DNA of 40,167 nucleotides, taken from positions 1 through 40,167 of the IMG/VR virus record IMGVR_UViG_3300043803_002123, one strand, 5' to 3'. Both the position numbers and the translations under genes were made by a program. Each line of letters starts with the position of its first letter. The stretch's first letter is position 1. The stretch comes from a virus. Below the pieces are notes generated by a model that was not told where the DNA came from, searched no databases, and saw only the letters and a list, made by a program, of their open reading frames with translations. This document shows, in pieces, positions 13,660 through 20,564 of this stretch.

Positions 13660-15522
13660 ATGGCGCACATCAAGCACAGCGTCACCCGCGCGGAGGCAAC
13701 GCCCTCCGAGTGGTTGCGCACTGGCGCCCAGCTCGGCGAGCTGGTGAACACCTGGGCAGGACGCAGCGACCTGGTCGCATACGTCGGACCTGGCGCCGGC
13801 GGACCAGCGCCCGCATGCTACAACCCGAAGCTCGCCGAGGTCGAGGTCAACGTCGACGTCGCCTTCGGCACAGTGTCGCCAGAGTTTATTGGCGACCTGC
13901 GCGAGCGCGATACGCAGTTTGACTGGCCGCGCGCCGCTGGCGCCATCTTCCACGAGGCACTGCACGCTCGCTACTCGCGCTGGAACCTTGACGCCGCGAT
14001 CGCCGAGCTTCCTGCTCGTGTCTACCAGGCGCTTACGCTTCTCGAGGAGTCCCGCATCGAAGCATGGGGCGTTCGCGAGATCCCGAGCAACCGCGCGTTT
14101 CTTCGCGCCTGTGCGCTCGACATTGTCCTTGCTGACATTCGCGAGAACCCGGGCGCTGAGCTCGACACCTGGAACGCGGCGCACCTCGCTGGTTTGCTTC
14201 ACGCTCGCGTTGACGCCGGCGTTCTCGATCGCGACGACGTCAATGAGGTCATCGGCATCATCGACGAACACCTGGGCGCCGAGCTCATGAAGGAGCTCCG
14301 CAGCATCTGGCTCACCTTCCAGTCTCACGCCAATCACTACAACGTCGAGTCGATGTACGGCCTCGCCTACCGTTGGGTCGAGCTTCTCAAGGAGCGCGCC
14401 AAGGAGAAGGGCGAGACCGGAACACCCGGTGGCACGTCCGGCACGTCTGGCGATCCGAGTGACTCCGGTGAGTCCGGCGAAGGTGAAGGCACCGGTGAGT
14501 CCGGCGAAGGTGAAGGCGAAGGTTCCGGCATCAGCATGAGCGACATCCTCGACGCGCTCGAGGACATGCGCGACATGGTCGCGATCTCAGCCGCGGACGA
14601 CGCCGCCGATCAGCAGATGGCAGAGGAGTGGGACCGCGAGGTCAAGGCGCGCAGCTCCGCGAGCACCGAGCGCCGCGAGCACGAGTCCGCTGCCTCGAAG
14701 CTCTTCGCCAAGGGGACCGGCCCATCCGCAACAAGCAGGTCCGCGTCGCGACTCGTTGCGACGCGTCCGCCCACCGGTCCGGAACGCGCGGCAGCAGTTC
14801 GAGTTGCGCAGATGCTCGACAAGGCGAAGTACCGTGAGCGTGACGAGGTCGAGATTCACTCGGTTCTTCCTCCCGGTCGACTGCGCACGCGCGCAATGGT
14901 GCAGGGCGCCGCTCTGAAGTCGAAGGGCATCCGCGCCGAGATCGAGCCCTGGCGTCGCACGGCGCGCAAGCACACCGACGACCCGACGCTCAACATCGGC
15001 GTCATGGTCGACATCTCCGGCAGCATGAGCTCGGCGATGGAGCCGATGGCAGTCACGGCATGGGTCATGTCCGAGGCGGCTCGTCGCATCCAGGCGCGCG
15101 CGGCGATGGTGTACTACGGCAGCGGCGTGTTCCCCACGCTCAAGCCTGGGCAGCATCTGTCCGAGGTGCACGTGTACACTGCACCGGACGGCACGGAGCG
15201 CTTCGACGATGCCTTCAAGGCGCTGGACGGCGGGCTCAACCTGCTGCACGGCACCGGCGCGCGTCTGCTCGTCATCGTCAGTGACGGGTGCTACACGCCG
15301 ACCGAGCAGCGGAACGCTCGCCGCTGGGTGCAGCGGTGCGACCAGGCGGGCGTCGCAGTCCTGTGGCTGCCGTTCGATTCTGACTACTACGCCAAAGAGA
15401 TCATCGGCACGGCGAGTGCCGCGATCATCCCGGGCTACCTCGATCCGGCGAAGGCCGCGACCGAGATCGGCACGGCGGCAGCCCGCCAGCTCACCAACGC
15501 GGGCACGCGCAACGCCGCATAG
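13660..15522 (+). CDS. VWA-domain protein with HExxH motif (CobT/MoxR-partner type)
   Basis: 620 residues. The N-terminal domain contains IFHEALHARYSRW (HExxH at 98-102), a zinc-metallopeptidase-like signature. A Gly/Glu/Ser-rich linker follows (about 248-292, repeats of GESGEGEG). The C-terminal VWA domain has the MIDAS DISGSMS (D451, S453, S455) and later LLVIVSDGCYTPTEQ (about 543-557). VWA proteins of this type pair with MoxR/CobS AAA+ ATPases in metal chelatases and protein-remodelling machines, and the preceding gene is such an ATPase. CobT-family proteins show the same order of N-terminal domain, acidic linker and VWA. Whether HEALH is catalytic here cannot be told from sequence. Confidence 0.85.
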   Translation: MAHIKHSVTRAEATPSEWLRTGAQLGELVNTWAGRSDLVAYVGPGAGGPAPACYNPKLAEVEVNVDVAFGTVSPEFIGDLRERDTQFDWPRAAGAIFHEALHARYSRWNLDAAIAELPARVYQALTLLEESRIEAWGVREIPSNRAFLRACALDIVLADIRENPGAELDTWNAAHLAGLLHARVDAGVLDRDDVNEVIGIIDEHLGAELMKELRSIWLTFQSHANHYNVESMYGLAYRWVELLKERAKEKGETGTPGGTSGTSGDPSDSGESGEGEGTGESGEGEGEGSGISMSDILDALEDMRDMVAISAADDAADQQMAEEWDREVKARSSASTERREHESAASKLFAKGTGPSATSRSASRLVATRPPTGPERAAAVRVAQMLDKAKYRERDEVEIHSVLPPGRLRTRAMVQGAALKSKGIRAEIEPWRRTARKHTDDPTLNIGVMVDISGSMSSAMEPMAVTAWVMSEAARRIQARAAMVYYGSGVFPTLKPGQHLSEVHVYTAPDGTERFDDAFKALDGGLNLLHGTGARLLVIVSDGCYTPTEQRNARRWVQRCDQAGVAVLWLPFDSDYYAKEIIGTASAAIIPGYLDPAKAATEIGTAAARQLTNAGTRNAA

Positions 15523-15525
15523 ACA

Positions 15526-15585
15526 CCGGCCCGGAGAGGGACGGTTGTTTCGTCCGTCCTTTCGTCCCGTCCCTCTCCGGGCCGG
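15526..15585 (+). terminator. Very strong hairpin after the VWA gene
   Basis: A 19-bp perfect stem (15526-15544 with 15567-15585; core GGCCCGGAGAGGGAC) with a 22-base pyrimidine-rich loop. There is no U-tract; the next TGATATAAT lies six bases downstream. It probably isolates neighbouring transcription units. Confidence 0.7.
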
Positions 15586-15591
15586 CCCTCC

Positions 15592-15600
15592 TGATATAAT
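15592..15600 (+). promoter_or_regulatory. TGATATAAT promoter
   Basis: An exact copy. The leader GTTCCAACGACGGAAC forms a small hairpin, then AGGAGG precedes ATG 15634. Confidence 0.8.
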
Positions 15601-15633
15601 AGTTCCAACGACGGAACGACAGGAGGAAACCGA

Positions 15634-15882
15634 ATGAGCAACTACCCGCCCGGCGTCACCGGCAACGAGTGGCAGATCGCCGGCCCGTACGCGGAGACCG
15701 AGGAGACCCTCGATTGCCCCGAGTGCGAGAAGCCGACCCTGCACGTGGTCACGACGCTGCACCGATACGACGACGTGGACTCCTGCGGGTGCACGGTGTG
15801 CGAGTACGAGTGGGACCGGAAGATCGATTCACCCGAGGACTACACGGATCCGTACGACTCCTGGCGCGACGGGCCTGCCTGA
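15634..15882 (+). CDS. Zinc-ribbon microprotein
   Basis: 82 residues. CPEC (about 28-31) and CGCTVC (about 51-56) form a four-Cys zinc ribbon; the rest is acidic and Tyr/Trp-rich (EDYTDPYDSWRDGPA at the end). It has a good AGGAGG ribosome-binding site. Its stop codon is the TGA of the next promoter. Function unknown. Confidence 0.75.
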   Translation: MSNYPPGVTGNEWQIAGPYAETEETLDCPECEKPTLHVVTTLHRYDDVDSCGCTVCEYEWDRKIDSPEDYTDPYDSWRDGPA

Positions 15883-15888
15883 TATAAT
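15880..15888 (+). promoter_or_regulatory. TGATATAAT promoter
   Basis: The TGA is the stop codon of the zinc-ribbon gene. The leader contains ACCAACGACGAAAGGACACC. Confidence 0.8.
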
Positions 15889-15921
15889 AGTTCCAACGCA
15901 CCAACGACGAAAGGACACCTC

Positions 15922-16203
15922 ATGACTGACACCATCACCGCCAACTGCGTCGCCTGCTCAGGCGAAGGGTACGTCGAGGCTGGCGATCGCACCAACCCGT
16001 ACAGCGGCCTCGCCGAAGCGTTCGTCAGGGAATGCCCTTGCGTCGACCCCACCGATGAGATCGGATGGCGCTCGGCCGTGCTCGTTGCCAGCATCTGGGG
16101 CGACCTGCCTAAGCTCGAGGGCTTCTACCACGAGACCGGAGACTTCGAGGCGACCTTCGACCTGTGGGAAGCGTACGAGATCAGGTGCCTTCAAGGCGCC
16201 TGA
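15922..16203 (+). CDS. DnaJ-type zinc-motif microprotein
   Basis: 93 residues. CVACSGEGYVE (about 9-19) is one CxxCxGxG repeat as in DnaJ zinc domains, paired with CPC (about 38-40). The C-terminal half is helical and acidic (LPKLEGFYHETGDFEATFDL). It may bind zinc, but no partner is evident. Its TGA stop is part of the next promoter. Confidence 0.7.
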   Translation: MTDTITANCVACSGEGYVEAGDRTNPYSGLAEAFVRECPCVDPTDEIGWRSAVLVASIWGDLPKLEGFYHETGDFEATFDLWEAYEIRCLQGA

Positions 16204-16209
16204 TATAAT
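16201..16209 (+). promoter_or_regulatory. TGATATAAT promoter
   Basis: The TGA is the stop codon of the upstream gene. The short leader ends CCAACGACGAAGGGACACGG. Confidence 0.8.
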
Positions 16210-16240
16210 AGTACTACGCCAACGACGAAGGGACACGGAA

Positions 16241-16444
16241 ATGGCAAAGGCAACGCAGTACACGTACACTACGATCGAGCAGGCGCGCGAAGCCCTCCGC
16301 GACTGCGAGCACGACGTCGCCGCCGAGTACGGCGAGGACATGATCCGCGAGGCGATCCAGGACATCATCTCCCAGCTCGCCAGCGACTGCGACCCGGAGT
16401 TCCGCGCGCGATTCCGTCGCGAGGCGTGCGAGAGGTGGTGGTGA
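16241..16444 (+). CDS. 67-residue helical protein
   Basis: Acidic and helical (TIEQAREALRDCEHDVAAEY, EDMIREAIQDIISQLASDCD) ending CERWW. Not recognised. It is coupled by GTGA to the Cys-rich peptide that follows. Confidence 0.65.
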   Translation: MAKATQYTYTTIEQAREALRDCEHDVAAEYGEDMIREAIQDIISQLASDCDPEFRARFRREACERWW

Positions 16445-16530
16445 CCGTGGGCAGCTGCGGGTGCGCCTGCAGCTCCGGTGGCTTCTGTGGAGGCTGCGGT
16501 CATCGAGGGTGCGGCGGCAGACGCCGCTAA
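16441..16530 (+). CDS. 29-residue Cys/Gly-rich peptide
   Basis: After the start and TVG the peptide reads SCGCACSSGGFCGGCGHRGC and ends GGRRR: seven Cys and one His in 29 residues, with Gly as the other main residue. GTG 16441 overlaps the upstream stop (GTGA), and AGAGG lies six bases before it. The density of Cys suggests a metal-binding, metallothionein-like peptide. Short ORFs can arise by chance, but this composition and the coupling make it worth listing. Confidence 0.5.
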   Translation: MTVGSCGCACSSGGFCGGCGHRGCGGRRR

Positions 16531-16538
16531 CACAGACC

Positions 16539-16615
16539 CCGGCGCGCCGAGAGTATGCGACCTGTCACTTCCCCCGGTGACATCGACTCGCTCTCTTGGC
16601 GCGCCGGTCCTTTTC
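16539..16615 (+). terminator. Nested hairpin before the next promoter
   Basis: CCGGCGCGCC (16539-16548) pairs with GGCGCGCCGG (16598-16607); an inner GTCAC/GTGAC hairpin sits in the loop. TCCTTTTCCC follows. Confidence 0.65.
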
Positions 16616-16620
16616 CCTCC

Positions 16621-16629
16621 TGATATAAT
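16621..16629 (+). promoter_or_regulatory. TGATATAAT promoter
   Basis: An exact TGATATAATAGTACCAACG copy. The leader has CGGAGGA before ATG 16659. Confidence 0.8.
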
Positions 16630-16658
16630 AGTACCAACGACGACATACGGAGGACGGA

Positions 16659-16916
16659 ATGTACGTGAACCTGCACACGCTGCCAGCCGGAACGCACATG
16701 TACACAGTCTGCATCGCGGACCGTGCGGAGCGCAAGGCATTCCCGACGGACTTCAGCTATGACGAGTTCGATCTTCCCGCGCCTAGCTCCGCGACCGCCG
16801 CGGACGTCATCCGCGCCGCCGCGGCGAGCTCGGACTGGGGATATGACGGCCCTCACCTCGAGGTCATCGCCGTGATCGACCAGTCCACCGGCGAAGTCGT
16901 CTGGCAGGCTGCCTGA
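16659..16916 (+). CDS. Small protein, TGE-hairpin paralogue
   Basis: 85 residues, unknown function. It ends VIAVIDQSTGEVVWQAA, a strand-turn-strand also seen at the end of the proteins at 20008 (ILGIVDTSTGEILWTA), 18375, 18584 and 20320. The middle (SYDEFDLPAPSSATAADVIR) is helical. It appears to belong to a family duplicated within this block. Its TGA stop forms the TGA of the next promoter. Confidence 0.65.
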   Translation: MYVNLHTLPAGTHMYTVCIADRAERKAFPTDFSYDEFDLPAPSSATAADVIRAAAASSDWGYDGPHLEVIAVIDQSTGEVVWQAA

Positions 16917-16922
16917 TATAAT
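16914..16922 (+). promoter_or_regulatory. TGATATAAT promoter
   Basis: The TGA is the stop codon of the upstream gene. The leader ends AACGACGAAATGAAGGGGGA. Confidence 0.8.
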
Positions 16923-16955
16923 AGTATTACAACGACGAAATGAAGGGGGAACCAC

Positions 16956-17309
16956 ATGACAACCGAAGTCATCCACAAGACGCTCGGCACGCTGAGCTTC
17001 AAGAAGTCACCGTACGGACGCACCTGGGCAAACGGCCCGATCCGATTCAGCGATCGCCCGGACGGCCAGAGCATCGTCTACATCGAGGTCAAGGGCGAGA
17101 CGATCACCGAGCAGTTATATGCCCGGCGGACACGTCCGTACACGCTTCTTCGCAAGCCGCTCGAGGATATCCTTCGCGCGAACGGCATTCGCTTCGGCAA
17201 GCTGCGCTGGAGCCAGAGCGCCGGATGCGGAATGTGCCCGTGCAGCCCGGGGTTTGTAATCGAAGGTGGAGACCGCGGGGCAGACTACTGGCTCACGCTC
17301 TCAAAGTAG
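16956..17309 (+). CDS. Conserved-looking phage protein with CxxCxC motif
   Basis: 117 residues, beta-rich N-terminus (TLGTLSFKKSPYGRTWANGP). It contains SAGCGMCPCSPGFV (about 90-103), a Cys cluster plus SPGF seen in several small phage proteins of unknown role, and ends in a short strand YWLTLSK. A metal or nucleic-acid site is possible. It is followed by a hairpin shared with the convergent regulator gene. Confidence 0.65.
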   Translation: MTTEVIHKTLGTLSFKKSPYGRTWANGPIRFSDRPDGQSIVYIEVKGETITEQLYARRTRPYTLLRKPLEDILRANGIRFGKLRWSQSAGCGMCPCSPGFVIEGGDRGADYWLTLSK

Positions 17310-17312
17310 ACG

Positions 17313-17348
17313 CGAAGGCCCCGGCGGAACTCCCCGCCGGGGCTCTTC
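17313..17348. terminator. Bidirectional terminator
   Basis: GCCCCGGCGG (17318-17327) pairs with CCGCCGGGGC (17334-17343), flanked by CGAAG/CTTCG. It lies between convergent genes. Confidence 0.75.
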
Positions 17349-17350
17349 GT

Positions 17351-17650
17351 CTACGCCGCGTGCTGTGTCGCACGGCGACGCGCGGCGGCGCGCTCTTCGG
17401 TTGACCGGATGCTCGTGCCGGTACCGGTGATCATCCGACGCGCTGTCGGATAGCTCACGCCGAGCTTCCCTGCGACCTCCTTGACGGACAGCCCTCGACT
17501 GTAGAGCTCGGCGGCATGCTCGCCCCCGCTTTTGCGCGGTCGCCCTCGCCCCTGGGTGCCGGACGCCTCTGGCGCTCCTCGGATGATGCCGAGGGCATCA
17601 GCTAGAAGCGAGATCGCCTGAGTGATGTCGTTTTCAATAGTGTTCGCCAT
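17351..17650 (-). CDS. Helix-turn-helix regulator (paralogue of 24815 protein)
   Basis: 99 residues. The N-terminal amphipathic helix (DITQAISLLADALGIIRGAP) may dimerise; a GRGRPRKSGG AT-hook-like stretch (about 34-43) follows; then an HTH, LYSRGLSVKEVAGKLGVSYP and TARRMITGTGTSIRS (about 49-83). The same HTH pattern (LYTAGKSVVEVASELGITYG, KARKLIVDSGTPIRD) occurs in the plus-strand gene at 24815. It is the only minus-strand gene inside the TGATATAAT block, with AGGGAG before ATG, so it is a candidate repressor of that block or of the phage early genes. The target is unknown. Confidence 0.75.
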   Translation of the reverse strand: MANTIENDITQAISLLADALGIIRGAPEASGTQGRGRPRKSGGEHAAELYSRGLSVKEVAGKLGVSYPTARRMITGTGTSIRSTEERAAARRRATQHAA

Positions 17651-17699
17651 TATCTTCTCCCTTGTCGTTTTGTCATTGCGCGGTGTTCCGCACGTTTCT

Positions 17700-17708
17700 A
17701 TTGTACCT
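17700..17708 (-). promoter_or_regulatory. Minus-strand promoter AGGTACAAT
   Basis: On the minus strand AGGTACAATAGAAACG lies about 50 bases before the HTH regulator's ATG. It resembles the minus-strand promoter at 28996 (GAGTATAATAGAAAC). Confidence 0.5.
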
Positions 17709-17762
17709 GTCGACCCGCTAGCTAAACACCCATTGAGCGGTCATTGACTAGTCACAACCGGG

Positions 17763-17794
17763 CAGGTGCCTCTTCCTTCGGCCAGAGGCACCTG
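17763..17794 (+). terminator. Hairpin running into a promoter
   Basis: CAGGTGCCTCT (17763-17773) pairs perfectly with AGAGGCACCTG (17784-17794). The right arm includes the TG of the following TGATATAAT, so hairpin and promoter share bases. Confidence 0.6.
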
Positions 17795-17801
17795 ATATAA
17801 T
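17793..17801 (+). promoter_or_regulatory. TGATATAAT promoter
   Basis: An exact TGATATAATAGCACCAACG copy overlapping the hairpin. The leader is longer and less standard, ending GACGAAGGGAAGTAGTCGA. Confidence 0.75.
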
Positions 17802-17853
17802 AGCACCAACGAGGCGCCAAAGGGCACCTCAAGAGACGAAGGGAAGTAGTCGA

Positions 17854-18186
17854 ATGACTAGCACCGTAGTTACCAAGACCACCGAGGTGGTCACCAGCAC
17901 GACGACCGTCGAGCTCGATTCGACCGATGCCGCGCAGCTTATCGCGCGGTTCACTGCGGCCAAGGCGGCCATGAAGGTGCTCGAGGCCGAGAAGGAGACC
18001 GCCGAGGCGGCCATCCGCGAGCTCCTCGGTGATGCCGAGGTCGGCATCATCGCTGGCGTCGAGCGCGTTCGCATCGCGCAGCGCAACCGGTCGAACATCG
18101 ACCGCAAGGTCCTTCAGAACGCGTTCCCCGAGGCCTATCAGGCTTCGCTGTACGAGTCGCCCTACACGGTGCTCATCGCCAAGTAG
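17854..18186 (+). CDS. Coiled-coil protein, possibly recombination-related
   Basis: 110 residues. A Thr/Val-rich N-terminus (TSTVVTKTTEVVTSTTTVEL) precedes a helix (AAKAAMKVLEAEKETAEAAI) and then IRELLGDAEVGIIAGVERVR, KVLQNAFPEAYQASLYESPY and TVLIAK. The second half resembles the C-terminal region of phage YqaJ-type exonuclease and related proteins, where a helix, the LGDAE...G strand and an F.V end occur in this order. No nuclease core is present, so a free-standing accessory domain is the cautious reading. Confidence 0.55.
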   Translation: MTSTVVTKTTEVVTSTTTVELDSTDAAQLIARFTAAKAAMKVLEAEKETAEAAIRELLGDAEVGIIAGVERVRIAQRNRSNIDRKVLQNAFPEAYQASLYESPYTVLIAK

Positions 18187-18197
18187 GACGCAGCTGT

Positions 18198-18242
18198 CCA
18201 GGCGCTCGGCCTTCTTTGTCGGATCGAAGGTCGGGCGCCTGG
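18198..18242 (+). terminator. Hairpin
   Basis: CCAGGCGC (18198-18205) pairs with GCGCCTGG (18235-18242), with inner CCTTC/GAAGG. The rest of the gap to 18332 shows no gene. Confidence 0.5.
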
Positions 18243-18332
18243 GTCGCGTGACGGGTCATCTCTTCGGTAAGGGCAGGTCGCACGACAGGGAGAGTAGCTA
18301 CCTCAACCGCCACCCGCACGTCATACTCGTCC

Positions 18333-18341
18333 TGATATAAT
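18333..18341 (+). promoter_or_regulatory. TGATATAAT promoter
   Basis: An exact TGATATAATAGTACCAACG copy. ACAGGAGG precedes ATG 18375. It drives the three-gene run 18375-19089. Confidence 0.8.
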
Positions 18342-18374
18342 AGTACCAACGACGGAACGACAACAGGAGGCATC

Positions 18375-18587
18375 ATGCGGTATAAGCTCACCGCCCAGCT
18401 CGGGCGCCGCAAGTCCCAAGCTATCATCATCGCGGCCGACTCGATGGTGGCAACTCTCGACGCGGTCGACATCATCATTCAACGCGCAGCGCGCTTCCCT
18501 ACCGGTCCATGGGCGCTCGGACGCATCGTCCTCAAGGACTGTGAAGGCAAGATCATTCACTCCATGAACGCTAAGGCTCCGGCATGA
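18375..18587 (+). CDS. Small protein, TGE-hairpin family, tandem copy 1
   Basis: 70 residues: strand MRYKLTAQLGRRKSQAIIIA, helix, then GPWALGRIVLKDCEGKIIHS. It aligns along its length with the next gene (YRLTSRRRGKTFVIYFEADQ ... LGEWFDGRIRVFDTTGAPVF), so the two are tandem duplicates. The overlap is ATGA. Unknown function. Confidence 0.7.
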   Translation: MRYKLTAQLGRRKSQAIIIAADSMVATLDAVDIIIQRAARFPTGPWALGRIVLKDCEGKIIHSMNAKAPA

Positions 18588-18799
18588 TCTACAGGCTCAC
18601 ATCGCGCCGACGCGGCAAGACGTTCGTCATCTACTTCGAAGCCGATCAGCTCGAGGACGCCAAGTCGCGCGCCCTCGACCTGGTGCGAGATAAGATCGAG
18701 CAAGATCCGCTAGGCGAATGGTTCGATGGGCGCATTCGCGTATTCGATACGACCGGTGCGCCCGTCTTTTCCATCAAGGACCAGGAGATTCTTACATGA
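18584..18799 (+). CDS. Small protein, TGE-hairpin family, tandem copy 2
   Basis: 71 residues, paralogue of the preceding gene with the same strand-helix-strand-hairpin plan. The helix region DQLEDAKSRALDLVRDKIEQ is more acidic than in copy 1. It is coupled to both neighbours by ATGA overlaps, so all three genes are probably made together. Confidence 0.7.
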   Translation: MIYRLTSRRRGKTFVIYFEADQLEDAKSRALDLVRDKIEQDPLGEWFDGRIRVFDTTGAPVFSIKDQEILT

Positions 18800-19089
18800 C
18801 CGTGATCGCCCGGCCCATCTACGCTTTCAGCATCGGAGTCGGTGACGCCGTTGCCCTGCCAACAGCTTCCGGCGACGAGTGCCTCGTCACCGTCTCCAAC
18901 GTTGTCCGCGTCAGCTCAAACGAAGTCTACGTCGAGTTCGCGGATGCGGGCGACGTCAAGGGCGCGCCCGAGTCGATGACTGTCACCTTCGAGACTCCTC
19001 TTCGCATCGAGGAACGCTTTTGCGCGTACTCGAGCTGCGATCGCCATGCGGCTGGATCCGGCTCCACGTGCGAGTGGCACCTGATATAA
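18796..19089 (+). CDS. Small protein with C-terminal Cys/His cluster
   Basis: 97 residues. A beta-rich body (FSIGVGDAVALPTASGDECL, VTVSNVVRVSSNEVYVEFAD) looks like a small barrel. The end, FCAYSSCDRHAAGSGSTCEW followed by HLI, gives a C-x4-C...C-x2-H zinc-type site. The stop TAA lies inside TATAAT of the next promoter (CTG ATA TAA), so the protein ends Leu-Ile encoded by promoter bases. Confidence 0.7.
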   Translation: MTVIARPIYAFSIGVGDAVALPTASGDECLVTVSNVVRVSSNEVYVEFADAGDVKGAPESMTVTFETPLRIEERFCAYSSCDRHAAGSGSTCEWHLI

Positions 19090-19090
19090 T
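19082..19090 (+). promoter_or_regulatory. TGATATAAT promoter
   Basis: An exact copy. The upstream gene's TAA stop is within TATAAT here. The leader has CCCAACGACGAAAGGACACG before ATG 19129. Confidence 0.8.
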
Positions 19091-19128
19091 AGTACTAACA
19101 GCACGGCCCAACGACGAAAGGACACGAC

Positions 19129-19575
19129 ATGGGCTACTACGTTTCAATCACGTCGACGAACTGGCTTCTGCCGATCGTCAACGAGTCCGCGGCCCTCGAC
19201 GCGCTCAAGAAGCTCAACTCAAGCGACAACAACCACCTCAAGCGCGGCGGACGCTACGCGGAGGGCGGAAAGACCGAGTCCTGGTTCTCCTGGATGCCGT
19301 CTGACTACGACAAGACCGTCACGTCCGTAGCCGAGATTCTCGAGATGCTCGGCTTCGAGACCAAGGTCGAGCCCGAAGGCACCCGGATCGTTGGATACGA
19401 CTCGAAGACCGGGCAGGAAGAGTTGTTTCTCGCCACCATCGCGCACTTCGTCGAACCCGGTTCGGCGATCGATTGGCGCGGCGAGGATGACGCCATCTGG
19501 CGCTACTCGTTCGACGGCACGCGCATGCAGGTGCTCGAGGGACGTCTCACCTACTCATTCGGAGAGGAGACATGA
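19129..19575 (+). CDS. Conserved protein of unknown function (MGYYVSIT type)
   Basis: 148 residues. The sequence MGYYVSITSTNW, a WFSWM segment near residue 49, TSVAEILEMLGFETK, YDSKTGQEELFLATIAHFV and IDWRGEDDAIWRYSFDG follow the plan of a widely distributed small protein of phages and actinobacteria whose function I do not know. It is well conserved in form and probably a single alpha/beta domain. The next start overlaps its stop (ATGA). Confidence 0.75.
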   Translation: MGYYVSITSTNWLLPIVNESAALDALKKLNSSDNNHLKRGGRYAEGGKTESWFSWMPSDYDKTVTSVAEILEMLGFETKVEPEGTRIVGYDSKTGQEELFLATIAHFVEPGSAIDWRGEDDAIWRYSFDGTRMQVLEGRLTYSFGEET

Positions 19576-19910
19576 GCATGCTGCTACTCGAAGAGATCGT
19601 GATCGATATCTCAACCGGCGTGTACGACAAGCAGCTCGCCGACATCGAGGCTGCGGTGAAAAAGCGCCAGGTCGAGCTGCGGACCACTCGCTCAAAGAGC
19701 GACTTTGGGCTCGGGCAGAAGATTCGATTCAACAACCTGTGCGGCACGAAGTACCTGATTGGCTCGGTCGGCACTGTCGTTGCCCTGCGCCGGACCAAGA
19801 TCGTCGTCATGCTCGACAAGCCGATCGGCCGATTCTCTCGAATAAACTCTGACGGCGCCTGCGTCTCACCCGAGATCGTCGTGCCGACCTCAATCGTGGA
19901 CCCGGCATGA
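19572..19910 (+). CDS. Small beta-barrel (KOW/SH3-like) protein
   Basis: 112 residues. A helical N-terminus (YDKQLADIEAAVKKRQVELR) is followed by FGLGQKIRFNNLCGTKYLIG and SVGTVVALRRTKIVVMLDKP, a strand pattern with G...G-V/I turns like KOW/SH3 barrels. This may bind RNA or protein. It is coupled to its neighbours by ATGA overlaps. The barrel call is from pattern only. Confidence 0.65.
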   Translation: MSMLLLEEIVIDISTGVYDKQLADIEAAVKKRQVELRTTRSKSDFGLGQKIRFNNLCGTKYLIGSVGTVVALRRTKIVVMLDKPIGRFSRINSDGACVSPEIVVPTSIVDPA

Positions 19911-20011
19911 TGATTCACGAGCGCAGTCCGGTCTTGTTTGTAGTCTGGTCGTACAGCCGCTGGCTGCGGCGGATCGCGAGAGACTTTCGAAGCGAGAGGA
20001 GTCGCGCATGA
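19907..20011 (+). CDS. 34-residue basic peptide
   Basis: A hydrophobic N-terminal part (SPVLFVVWSYSRWL) is followed by a strongly basic end (RRIARDFRSERSRA). It overlaps the genes on both sides by ATGA, which supports translation. It could be a small membrane-active or nucleic-acid-binding peptide, or serve only for coupling. Confidence 0.45.
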   Translation: MMIHERSPVLFVVWSYSRWLRRIARDFRSERSRA

Positions 20012-20280
20012 GACCGGGCACTGCTCTATTCACCGACTACGTCTTTTACATCTGCGATCGATCGACGTACAGCGCCGATCCGCGCACTAACGATGTGGTC
20101 GAGTACCACGTCCTAGCTGACCCTGGTCTTACGGCAGGCGAGCTTTACTGGTGGTTGCAGAATCATCCCGAGCTCGGCAAGCGCTACGAGCTGTGGACTC
20201 GGAACATGATCCTCGGCATCGTCGATACGTCGACCGGCGAGATTCTCTGGACTGCGACCCCTTCTGGAGTCTCTGCCTGA
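20008..20280 (+). CDS. Small protein, TGE-hairpin family
   Basis: 90 residues. Strand TDYVFYICDRSTYSADPRTN, then helix LTAGELYWWLQNHPELGKRY, ending MILGIVDTSTGEILWTATPS. The last part matches the end of the protein at 16659. The TGA stop provides the TGA of the next promoter. Confidence 0.7.
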   Translation: MRPGTALFTDYVFYICDRSTYSADPRTNDVVEYHVLADPGLTAGELYWWLQNHPELGKRYELWTRNMILGIVDTSTGEILWTATPSGVSA

Positions 20281-20286
20281 TATAAT
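20278..20286 (+). promoter_or_regulatory. TGATATAAT promoter
   Basis: The TGA is the stop codon of the upstream gene. The leader CAGCGACGAAAGGACACCAA precedes GTG 20320. Confidence 0.8.
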
Positions 20287-20319
20287 AGCACTATCAGCCA
20301 GCGACGAAAGGACACCAAG

Positions 20320-20487
20320 GTGTACCAGGTTCAGGTGCGCAAGACGCACGGCAAGTGGACGACACGCTACACTCTCGACACTGCGGCACAGGCAGCTTTC
20401 TACTACCGCAGTCTGAATACTTTCGGAGACTACCGCAAGCGACTTCTGTCTCCAGAAGGAGAGATCCTGGCTCGCCAGGAGTGGTAG
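20320..20487 (+). CDS. 55-residue protein, TGE-hairpin family
   Basis: YQVQVRKTHGKWTTRYTLDT, helix AAQAAFYYRSLNTF, end KRLLSPEGEILARQEW. The same strand-helix-strand-turn-strand plan as the proteins at 18375, 18584 and 20008. GTG 20320 is placed by the standard leader, nine bases after AAAGGA. Confidence 0.65.
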   Translation: MYQVQVRKTHGKWTTRYTLDTAAQAAFYYRSLNTFGDYRKRLLSPEGEILARQEW

Positions 20488-20500
20488 CCCGCGCGGTACC

Positions 20501-20509
20501 TGATATAAT
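20501..20509 (+). promoter_or_regulatory. TGATATAAT promoter
   Basis: An exact copy. The leader has a CCCGGCACGCCGGG hairpin, then AACGACGGAAGACGAGATGG. Confidence 0.8.
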
Positions 20510-20564
20510 AGTACTAACAGCCCGGCACGCCGGGAAACGACGGAAGACGAGATGGGGTGAACAG

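Noticed and set aside
14587-15762. A 391-residue minus-strand frame
   Set aside because: It lies opposite the VWA domain with its MIDAS motif and crosses the strong hairpin and next promoter. A shadow.
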